From positions 13,826,052 through 13,890,051 of the forward strand of contig NC_088776.1 in assembly GCF_954871325.1 (NCBI RefSeq): a stretch of 64,000 nucleotides of DNA, read 5' to 3'. This DNA is from Gordionus sp. m RMFG-2023 (taxonomy: Eukaryota; Nematomorpha; Gordioida; Chordodea; Parachordodidae). Below, piece after piece: positions 24,136-33,826 of this stretch (position 1 is its first letter; each line of letters starts with the position of its first letter). Under the pieces are notes generated by a model. That model ran no database searches and had not been told where the DNA came from. It was given only the letters and a program-made list of their open reading frames with translations. The translations under genes were made by a program, and so were the position numbers.

Positions 24136-27100
24136 TCAAATATTTTTTATAATTCTGCGGGGACCCCTAGAAGATGGTCCTTTTGGTTTAGAGAATTTTT
24201 CCTTCGTTTCCACAGCCTTGGGATGCAGCTCTGAGTCAATGTATTCGGAAGTTAATTCATTTCCCGCTTCGATTTCAAACTAACCATTTTTTCATATTTA
24301 ATTTTTTTAAAAATATAATATATATTATTAATGAACGGTGAGAGAGGAAAACATTGTAGCATTAATTATTCTATAGAAAACTCCGAGTAATTAACTAACT
24401 TAAAATAAATATATATGATTTATATAACATTTTACCGTTTTCGATATTTCAAGGCCAGTTATGTATTTCAAATTTTCGATTACTTTGTGTTTACATGACG
24501 AGTATAACATTTTCTCTTTGATTGAGCAACTGCTCTGCCCCGGCATCGAATATATGAAAACTTAAATTGAATAAGATTTTTTAAAATTATTAGCAAAAAA
24601 TATGATTGATTACTTGTATTATTAATAACAATATCTAATGACAATTTTAATTTAACTAAAAAAATTTAAACTGAGTAGAGTGACCAGAAAGTTCTTCAAA
24701 TGTTTGCTAATTTGATAAGCTTATTTTAGCTCGAACATTATATGATAACAAGTCGCAAAGAGTAAATTCTAAAATGATAAAAATTATAATTTTCAAAATT
24801 AAACTTATGTCTTGAAGATTTTGATTTTCGAAAACGTGTTTGTATCGAAATAAATGATACTTAGGGCTGGATATGGGGATAAGCTTAGGTAGAGAATGTA
24901 CGTCGGCATTTTTGGAAGCATGATCAAAAGCTACTTCTTCCCTGTCGATATCTATTTTCTATTTGCATAAATAAATGAATTATTTAAATTACCTTGATAA
25001 TTACCAATTTGACTTTGGGGTCAAAGGGGGTAACGAGGCTGTTGCCCAATCCCTTTGAATTTATATTGAAATTTATCCTCCCAATTCATTTTTTATGCAA
25101 AGTTGATTTTAAAAATAATTTGTATAGACATGCCTTCTAGAAATTTTTTGAAAAATTTCTTGACTATGTCCACTATATAAATTTCTATTATGGTCAGAAT
25201 TCCTTCTTAGTTTTGGTGGATAAGGTTTTAAATTCTGAGGAGTATATTCAACAATAGGATCCCCTTGCCTAGGTATTTATGACATCGTTTCTAATATGAA
25301 GTCCAAATTCAATCTTGAACTAAGTCCTGGTGCTAATGTTTTGGAGGCCATTAATTTCTTAATTGAATCCAAGGCGATAGTTCTTGCTTTAAATTTGGAT
25401 AAAACAGAAATTAGTTGTTTTTAAACAGGTCCCAATCAGGTATTGATCGGAAGTCATACCCTTTAAGATCCCCGTTAAATAGTGTTATCCCAATAATAGC
25501 ACGTCTAGAGAAAACAACATTTTGCTCAACCAAATTGAAAGCCATATTGCGTAATATTCCTGCCAACTAATCTTTATACTTAACAAGGATGTCGCTTTGG
25601 CTATCTAAAATTTTACATCTTTTAAGGGCCTCATATTCATTTATTCTTAATATATCTGAAATATACCTTTAGGCGATTAGATTTTGATTAATTTTTAGCA
25701 TATAGACGCCTTAGTGACTTCTAATTACAATTTCATTAGAGAAACTATCTGGTTGAAGCGGAACTCCAAAATATGTAGAAAAATGCCTAGTTGGAGCAAG
25801 AACATAATCATAACGAAATTTTTCATAGGTATTGGAAAATAATCCATTAATGATAGAAATAAATTTTGAAATAGTAGGAACTGTTTTTGTTGCAATCATT
25901 CGTACTAGTTCTTCTAGAGTTCCTACTAAATAATATATAGGAGTTTGAAAAAAGCGTGCAATTTCTGGATTACAAGGATCAATGTATACATTTTCATTAA
26001 ATGTTTCTATAGGATTTGCCCATACTATAGAATAATTTACATTCATCCAGCGATGAATATATTAAAAATAGACAGGATCACCAATTCTTATTATATAAGA
26101 AGTCAAGCTTTTTATGGTTAAAGTAGGATCATCTTTATGAATTAAATCAAATAATCCTGTTAAGATAATGATTTCTGCTGGTTTAATAGGATTAATAAAT
26201 GTTCCCTCAATAAGACATAAAATAATTTCTGCACCAGTTGCTTCTTGGTAATAATCACAATTCGATCTTTATTTAAAAAATAACGATAAATACGTATATC
26301 ATCTAAAGTGGATGGGTGACAGTTACATGATCAAAACCTTGTGTTTCTAATACATCATTTATACAATATTCCATAAATTCTTGTGTAGCAATAATAGTGT
26401 ACTATAATTATTATATCAAGTTGTAATATTAGAAAAAGATCTTTAAATAAATCAAATATTAGATATTTATATAATAAAAAAAGATTGTAAGATATTTAAA
26501 ATTGACTTATAATTAGATATTTTTTCTATAAGATTTTTTGGCAAATAATTACTCTAAAAATATAAGAGTTTCGTTTTAACCAGAAAGTTTCTCTACTGAA
26601 GTAATTAGAAGTCAAATCCAGGTTACTATGGCTGTTGGATTATTAGCTGGGTATAATAGGGTCTAAAATACATCTAAATAAATTTTTCGGCGTACTCCAA
26701 TTACACGCACTACTCATCCTCCTTTATCTGAAACTTTGTTATTAGAAGCTATTATTGCATATTGAGTATCGGGCCAACATGCTAGATGAGATTGGTCAAG
26801 TTAGGCATGGTAGCTGTTGATAAAAAATTAAAATACAATCCAATTAAAGACATTGATTCATTAACTCTCATTGAATTGGCTACTACTAGGAAGATGAATG
26901 CTTGGACACTACAATTATATGAACAAGCATGTTTAATCTATCAAGAACATCATGGAACTTCTATGAGAATTATTGCAATAGTAGTGAATGTAGCTGCTGG
27001 TCACAAAAAAGGATTAGGTCTATATGGAATATAGAATTTGAACATGTATCTTCATTAGAAGATGATCTACTAAATTGTCCTTACATAGGTTTACAAAGAC

Positions 27101-30100
27101 TTCCTGATTTAGGGTAGCTACTGCACCTTGAGTATGCTATTTAGGGATTTTATATCATGAAGCTTGTTTCAAAACAGAGGCTCAAAGATCTGAATTTGGA
27201 AACTATACAAAAGCATCAGTAATAGCACATATTCAAGGCAGTGAAGAAATTCAACCATTCACTATTATTCTCTACATTACCCAAATTAGGAACCAGAGTG
27301 ATGGTAAATGTTATTAAAGGATTATCATTACAACAGGCTCATGTACTTAAAAGTAAATTAGGATCTAAACAATGTGAAGAAAATTTTGATATGCTTCATC
27401 AAAATTTAATGATTCCGCCTTGTAGAGAGTCATCATTGGGTGCATGGTATAAAGAAAAGAAGGATAATCGGATATTAATTATGTTAAAAGATACCACAAA
27501 TGTATTCTTAGCAAAAGCTAAAAAAAGATGTGATCCTGATTTGACTGAACGATATAAGAGATCTGATCAGTTGGATACATGAGAAAAATAATCAAAGATG
27601 TTATTCTTCATATGATAGATTAGAATTAGTATTACCAACTAATATTTATTCATAAACAGCGGAATATCAATCTGCTTTGACAACTTATTTTACATCAATT
27701 TTTAAGGCCATTGAAAGAGATCCATAAGCTGAAACTAAATTAATCATTACTATCCTCCATCAAGTATGGATTAGCTCACTAATTTATTGGATGAAAAAAT
27801 TATTTGTTTTTTTAAAGCAAAAAAATAATTTAAATATATATAAATTTTTCATTATATTAACTTGTAGCCGCATCAATGTCACAAAGATAAATATATATAA
27901 AATAAATAAATAACAATTAATATATAAAGTAGTATGATAATACTACAACTTCCAGTTGATTTTTTTTTCAACAATTCAAGCTATATATTTATGTACTACG
28001 GGTTTACTATTACACTACTATTATAAAAAAGCGGTATAATAACCTAATTTTATATAAATAACAAAAAATAATAATTTTTATAACAAAATTTGAAAATTTA
28101 CTTTTCGCAAAATTGAGTAAACAATGCGATTCTGGTCAACATAAATGTGTTAAATTTCCAATTTTATTATTAGAAAATTCATAAATATGGTTATTACCAT
28201 TCGAATATAATTCATAGCTCCGGATTTGAACTCGTTAAGACTAATTTTGAGGTCGTTGGTAAAGGGGAAAGATATTCCGTGCATAGATTTTTGCTTAGTG
28301 TCAATCCCGGGTAGCACTTGATTCTTATTTTATTATTTTAAAATATGAAGGTAAACGTACGGGTTATAATAACTAATTAGAGTAATTAGCAAGACGATTG
28401 TTAGTATTATTTTAAAAGGTAGAAAAATGGTATTATTTATAAGTGAAAATAAGGCACAAAAATTGGTTATATATTTTAAAAATTTTGCTGCTCTAAGATA
28501 AGGTAAAATCTAAAACAAACACTGATTAGAACGGTTCTGTAGTTATTCACCGTATAGGTTGTTAATCTGAAGATCTCGCATACAGTTCTAATCAGAGTTG
28601 CACCACTTTTTCATTATCACCGATTAATGTTATTAAAAAACTCGATTTTAAGCAGTTAAATGGCTAACTCAATATTTTACCCAAAAAAATATTACGCAAG
28701 CTATAAGATTTTGCTCAAATGATGGCAAAAAGATTTGGATATTTATTAGAGAAATCTTTAGTATGCAATATTTTTCTGGTTAAAATATTAAGTTAGCCGT
28801 TTTAAAAAATAAGCTAAAAGTGAGCCATTTAACAACACTAAATGTAGGTTAAAAACAATTTCAAGGGTTAATTAATATTTTTGCTATTGGTTTAATAATG
28901 AAAGTCAACGGTGCATTTTTTTTAACATGGAGTAAAATGCAATTTATATTTATTAACATGCAGAGAGAGTATAAATGTAAGTAGAAAAGAAAAAACCTTA
29001 AAATAACAATAAGAATAGAATTAAATGAAAACATTGAAATCACGCCACACATTCAAGGAACGGCCTAAAAAAATAATTTAAAGATGCATCTATCAATCCT
29101 TTTGTTTGTTGTCAATATTTATTTTTAAAAAAAAGCAACCTTAGACATGCTTGAAAAAAAAGATATTAACAGCAAGATTTTAGAAAAAACCAATTTCTAA
29201 GACTAAGATGTCCTATCCAACAGTAAAAAAACATGTCTAAGGTGATAGTTAGAACATTCGATTAGTGACTTTTTTTTACTTGCAAATTATTCTTATTTTT
29301 CCACCCAAAATTAATTTGAAAATAATCAACCTCAGAATTTTTAAAATTTTGCATTTCTTCTTCAATTCTGGTGAGAGGCTTTTCGCCATACTTTTTATCC
29401 TTAACCATATTCTGGTAATATTTTAAAGTAGTTTCATCCTATTCAAATTTTTTTATTTTTTAAAAAAAAATCAATTGTAGAGAGCTAATAAAACTGATTT
29501 AAAAAACGCGATTTTCAAAATTAGTAATGACACAAAATGAGATGATACATCACGTGATTTAGATTAGTAAAGGGGAAAATTAGGAGAATAAAGTAGTTTT
29601 GGAATTAATTTAAAAAAAAGTTTTTTGACATAAAACCAACTTGTTCTCCATTTAATTTTTGAGGCCAATAGGTTGTATTTGTTGATATAGGTGGTGAATA
29701 TTGAGCACTTATTTTGGTGTTATTAGGATGGAGCGTATGATTGCTAAAATTTAAAGTAGATAATCTTTTGTGAGCATCATTTGAAATAAGGGTTATATCC
29801 CCACTACCATTATAATTCGTTTTGCCATTGGAATGATTTAAATGGTTTTGAGAATTCATATGTTTTGGAATGTAAATGCTATTGTTAGGACAATGGTGAA
29901 TTTTTGTATGATTGGTTTGTGGATCACATTTTAATATCATATCCATATTCTCTAATACTGTAGCTTTGGCCTGCTTTAATAAAACTTCAAGCTGGGATGC
30001 ATTGTTATTTAATTACATTTTATGTAAGATAAGGATTTAAGTTAAATTAAAAAAAAATAATTTATTAAATTTTTAACTAAAAGTAATTATATACATAGTG

Positions 30101-31867
30101 ACTGAACCATCAAATATTTTATAGCAAATTCCATGCCAAATAACCTTACACCTAGACCCCTTCAGATATTTTCCTAATTTTTTTATAGCAAAAGTAATAT
30201 CATAACTTTGAAATAAAATAAGCCTTCAATATTTAACATGGGCTGAGATATGGGAAGACAATCTATACATTTAATTTTATTTCCTAAGCCTAGAGATTTC
30301 GTTAATAAATGTACAAAGTGCCATCTATGAGCAAAATCTCCAGGTTTGTGTAATAATTTTCCAATCAATCTGTTTTCTCTTGCAATTTTTTCAGTAATTT
30401 TCAGAGGTACACTTATAATTGCTAAAATAAGTTTTGCAAAACATAGGTTCAATAGTTATGCCCAGTAACACAATTATGAGGGAAGAATCACCCCTTGTTT
30501 TTTTCTTGAAAATATGGTTTATAAATTTTTTTTATCCCTAGTCAATATCAGGCATAATTTTTGTAATATTTATACCTTTTTAGGGAGGGGTGATAGATGT
30601 TCAACACCACCTATGAACAAAATCTTACCTTGGGTAATATTTTTTGGCTAAAATCTTTAACGTCTTTAAACAGTGGTATAATCAAGACAGCATTATTTTT
30701 CTAAAGAAAATTCACTTTTTAATGCATATAAAATCAAAATTTAACATCTCTTAAAAGAGTCTAATTTTAGTGTCCCAGTCCACAGCAGATCTACCCCTGT
30801 GTATATGGCCATAATATTACATAAATCTTTTAATTTGTATTCTGAGTTTTAAAGGGTTTCCCAAATTTATTTTCACCCCAGTCCAGGAAAAGGCTTAGTA
30901 TGACCTTGATATAAGACATATATGTGCAATAACAGCAAAAATGATCAATAGAGATAAGAGGTTGGTGTAGTCCATGGAATTTTTTTTTATCAGGTTATAT
31001 GCTTGACTCATAGTTATATTTGTCTGGCCCATAATATATATTTTGTAAATTTGTAGAGTCAACCAATATTAATTTTTATAGGAAAATGATATAAATTAGC
31101 CTAATGATTAGGTTTATAAATATTACAAAACTTTGACTTATAAAAATATTCTGGATAATTTTTCCAGTCCAACTATGCCCAAAAATATTTTGGCCATGCC
31201 CACTACCTGCATGAACCTCTAACAAAGATATAATATTTATATATCTAACTAGAGTAAATCATTTAATGATTTAAAATAAAAAATATATATATTACTTTTG
31301 ATGTGGAAAATAACTCATTTGATATTAATGAAAGTCCAAATTCTTTTTTAAGTGTTGCTTTTGTAGAAGCATATATCATTTTTTGTTTTATCTTTAGATA
31401 GGAATAATATCTAAATATATATATAGTAATTTACAGGTGCATCATCTGGCGACCAGGTTATAAACAACCAATTATAGGAGGAATCTCCTATGTTATCTAG
31501 GCGATAGAATATGTAACATGGTTGTTTATCTTCTATAAATTTGGATATTATTCTATCATAATGTGAATAATAGTTAAGAAAAATGTTAGATTAAAAAAAT
31601 ATTATGTCATAATTAAAAAAAGGATATCTTGCATCCAACTTTGCTTTGCATTTTCTACTTTATCCAAAATTAGTTTTTCTGTAATGAGGTTAGAATTTTC
31701 TATCAAAAATATAAGTTTACCAGAGTCTATTGAAATTTTCACAGCCCTGATTTTCGATGAGGTTTTTGATGTAGCTAAAAATTTTAAAAGGTCACTACTG
31801 CCTATATTGAATATATAATACGTTTTTATATTAAATAATAACATTTAATTCCCGTTTGATGAGACAT
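24136..31867 (-). CDS. TWF: Twinfilin, two ADF-H domains plus capping-protein-binding tail
   Basis: Actin-monomer-binding and filament-end regulator of the cytoplasm. Exons in transcription order are 31867-31843, 31801-31628, 31562-31435, 31391-31296, optional 29991-29641, 28323-28198, 24958-24805, 24560-24436 and 24279-24136. All phases agree. The protein is 323 residues without the optional exon and 440 with it, against 350 in human TWF1. It starts MSHQTGIK. The first ADF-H domain has IRAVKISIDSGKL, IEDKQPCYIFYRLD, FITWSPD and KMIYASTKATLKKEFG. The second has KYHLFRYKH and FIYSMPGQSSCSIKEKMLYS, then CKHKVIENL. The tail HPKAVETKEKFSKPKGPSS and a basic GPRRIIK end match the family tail that binds capping protein and phosphoinositides. 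Introns are 41, 65 (AT-AC), 43, 1304, 1317, 3239, 244 and 156 bp. Without the optional exon, the interdomain linker is about 30 residues shorter than usual. Confidence 0.93.
24960..27790. pseudogene. Unidentified decayed coding remnants, possibly an old virus-like or retroelement insertion
   Basis: Within the 3.2-kb twinfilin intron, three stretches have coding-like composition: minus strand at about 25000-25680, minus strand at about 25711-26400, and plus strand at about 26620-27790. The last two are divergently oriented around a short AT-rich spacer. None matches a family I can name. The first has some resemblance to a Gag-like structural protein. All are broken many times and are treated here as a fossil. 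They might be one composite element or several. Confidence 0.4.
28533..28604 (+). tRNA. Weak tRNA-Asn(GTT)-like relic
   Basis: A 72-nt stretch with an anticodon loop TTGTTAA (anticodon GTT, T33 and A37 in place), a T loop TTCTAAT and partial acceptor pairing (GGTTC against TTGCACC, with mismatches). The anticodon stem is weak and the T stem has two mismatches, so it is at best a pseudogene or SINE head. A 12-bp inverted repeat (ACTGATTAGAAC ... GTTCTAATCAGA) overlaps it and may explain it otherwise. It lies in a twinfilin intron. Confidence 0.25.
28625..28840. mobile_element. TAGTGTTGTTAAA-type MITE
   Basis: The right end is CATTTAACAACACTA and the eroded left end TAATGTTATTAAAAAACTCG. It has an internal inverted pair GGCTAACTCAATATTTTA / TAAAATATTAAGTTAGCC and a core AGATTTTGCTCAAATGATGG shared with 43299-43468. 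It lies in a twinfilin intron. Confidence 0.7.
29585..30011 (-). CDS. Twinfilin linker exon or alternative last exon, Asn/His/Ser-rich
   Basis: On the minus strand an acceptor (ATCCCAG) at 29992 opens a phase-0 frame, LEVLLKQAKATVLENMD then a long Asn/His/Ser/Thr-rich stretch. The phase fits the preceding twinfilin exon (31296). At 29640 a GTTGGT donor would close it in phase 0, matching the next exon (28323), giving 117 extra linker residues. If that donor is skipped, the frame continues a few residues to a TAA at about 29605, followed within about 15 nt by AATAAA (29586-29591). That would make a short one-domain twinfilin. Both uses are inference from splice phase; the exon has no homology I recognise. 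Confidence 0.5.
30280..30665 (-). mobile_element. Two fragments of the TAGTGTTGTTAAA-type MITE core
   Basis: On the minus strand, about 30375-30280 reads AAACCTGGAGATTTTGCTCA then TAGATGG...TTATTAACGAAATCTC, matching the core of the copy at 43299-43468. A second scrap lies at about 30595-30665 (AAGATTTTGTTCATAGGTGG on the minus strand). Both lie in the large twinfilin intron; the apparent open frame over the first is repeat-derived. Confidence 0.6.
31563..31627 (-). other. U12-type (minor spliceosome) AT-AC intron in twinfilin
   Basis: Read on the minus strand, the intron starts ATATCCTTT, identical to the U12 5' splice-site consensus. It has TTTCTTAACT (one mismatch to the TTCCTTAACT branch consensus) with the branch A about 11 nt from the end, and finishes TTCAC. 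The boundaries are fixed by protein homology: the split codon g/at rebuilds the SWMQ-DYD junction matching SWDKDYD of other twinfilins. Shifting the junction within the ambiguous two bases never gives GT-AG. Confidence 0.88.
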
Positions 31868-32164
31868 CGGTCAAAAAGGTTGGTGAAACATACTTTCGTA
31901 TAAAATATTTTCCTATAAAGTAAGAAACATATGTTTTATACTTTATACCCTAACATTTTTTTTTTATCATATAGTTTTATTTAAGTAACAAATTTTCATA
32001 AATTTTTCATTTACGAATTATAATTAAAAAAAAATATATAAAAAAACTAATAATATATAAAAAATGAATTAAAAAATATGTATGTGTAAAAGAGAAATGG
32101 CATAAAAAGAAATTATAAAATGTTAAAAAAGGGTACAAATCACCCTAGAGAAGAGTGAATGCTT

Positions 32165-32470
32165 AAAAAATTGAACCGGCAGACGAAGGTAAAACTTCAT
32201 TAGGGTCCCCTGAGATCTGCCTCATTTTTTCCTATAGTTCTGATGAAAATGAAAGCATCACTTTCGAACATGCCTAGGGTATTGATAACGATTGGGATAA
32301 ACACGGTATTAGTGAGGCAAGCATATTTGTTTTATTAGGATTTCGGTCTTTTCGATGGCAGAAAATGAGAGGTTGGACTTATCGACAAAATCGACGGGGA
32401 AGACCATTGGTCCAGGGAATGAGAGATATGCCAACAGGGCGTATGGCGTTTTCGTTTGAGAGGCCCACTG
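32165..32470 (-). mobile_element. Possible LINE tail (C-terminal reverse-transcriptase protein remnant)
   Basis: A locally GC-richer block between the divergent twinfilin and cap-methyltransferase genes. On the minus strand VFIPIVINTLGMFES resembles the conserved VIPIVIGALG segment after the reverse transcriptase of several LINE families. The surrounding frame is broken by stops. No other LINE motif is visible, so the call is tentative. Confidence 0.35.
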
Positions 32471-32785
32471 ACATTTATATTTTATTTTATTTTAAAAAAA
32501 AATTTAAAGAAAATAGTATCAAAAGTATTAACATTATATATATCAAAGTTATATTCTAAATGCTAATTATTTGTTTATGTAATTAAAAACCATTTTAACA
32601 TAGTTTTTAAAGTAGCACGCTAAGCTACAATAGCATCATATGTTGATATATAGGAGAACATAATACGTTGTATAAATGAGGCTTGATAAAAAAAATTCAT
32701 TTGCAAATAAAATAAATAAATAATAAATATGTACCGATAACATGACGGCACAAATGGCTTAGTGAGTACATGGAAAAATTTCATT

Positions 32786-33026
32786 TTTTAAAAAAAAAAT
32801 CCGGGCCGGGCAGTATATTTTAAAACCTACTATTTAAAATCGCCATTATTAGCTAAAGATCAAAAATAAATAAAATATATTTGAAAAAAATCCAGGCCGG
32901 GCCTGAATTTTTTATAAAAAAAACCCTGGGGGTCAGAAAAATTTTTTAGAAAAAAAACCGGGCTGGACCGAAAATTTAAATAAAAAATCCGCCGGGTTGT
33001 ACAAATGGTACCTCTATAGGTCTATG
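32786..33026. mobile_element. GGCCCGG-type hAT MITE, left end lost
   Basis: Repeated CCGGGCCGGGC and CAGGCCGGGCC motifs. The right end, TACAAATGGTACCTCTATAG, matches the end of the 48222-48541 copy (GCAAATGGTACCTCTGCAG). Confidence 0.65.
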
Positions 33027-33508
33027 ATGTGGCATATTAGTGCATGCTATAGTTTGCCATATAAGCATTTGATTCTAATAATTTTTTGGATTGTTTCCCT
33101 ATTTGAAGCAATAGGCAATATAGTTAAAGCCAGTGGCTAAATACCTATGAAAAAAATTGATTTAAATTATAAAGTACTTTATAAATTTTTCTTCAATGGT
33201 TATAGGATATTTAATAAAATTTGTGGCTGTTATGTATAAAACTGTTTTTTACATGTTTTAGTTGTAATAAAAAGTTTCCTATATAAAATTGAATCAAAGA
33301 TAAAATAGATTAAATAAATACTTTGGTCATTCTTATATAATTAAAAAATTTTGCCTTTTATTAAGAGCTAGAGAAAGGTGTTGTAAAATTCATCCTCTTT
33401 TCTTTAACTATTATCGAGATTGTATATTACTCCTCTTCATGATTATTTTGAATAAAAATAATAATTTGACAGATACTATTTTATAAATTAATAAAATCAC
33501 TTTGCACT

Positions 33509-33750
33509 ATGAATAAAAATTGCATCGCGGCTATTCGCGATACTTCATTAAGAATTCAAGGTGAGAAATTCCATACAATTGGATTATTGTCTAATGACAA
33601 AATATAGACAAGCGAACTATAATTATGAATGTGACATGAAACCTACCCTACTTTGTATTTTTCGCAGTGAATCCGCGTTCGCGCTAACTATGAATGTAAC
33701 GATGAACGACATTCGCGACAAATATTTCGCTAAAAATGCTTCGTGATAAA
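33509..33750 (+). other. GC-richer patch with TTCGCG motifs upstream of the cap methyltransferase
   Basis: TTCGCG occurs at about 33534, 33681 and 33711 in sequence of higher GC content than the surroundings. Two short frames (ATG at 33509 before a GTGAGA donor; ESAFALTMNVTMNDIRDKYF near 33669) look exon-like, but neither joins the methyltransferase exon at 33827 in phase. It could be a missing 5' exon mis-bounded by me, or a decayed repeat. Confidence 0.2.
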
Positions 33751-33826
33751 AGTTTTGTTGTTTAATACAGAATTAATTTATAAATTATGGTAAATACACA
33801 TATATAATTTTATACAATGTTTTTAG

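Noticed and set aside
30183-30452. Minus-strand open frame of 89 codons
   Set aside because: It shares its sequence with the TAGTGTTGTTAAA MITE core, also seen at 43299-43468 and 28625-28840, so it is repeat-derived.
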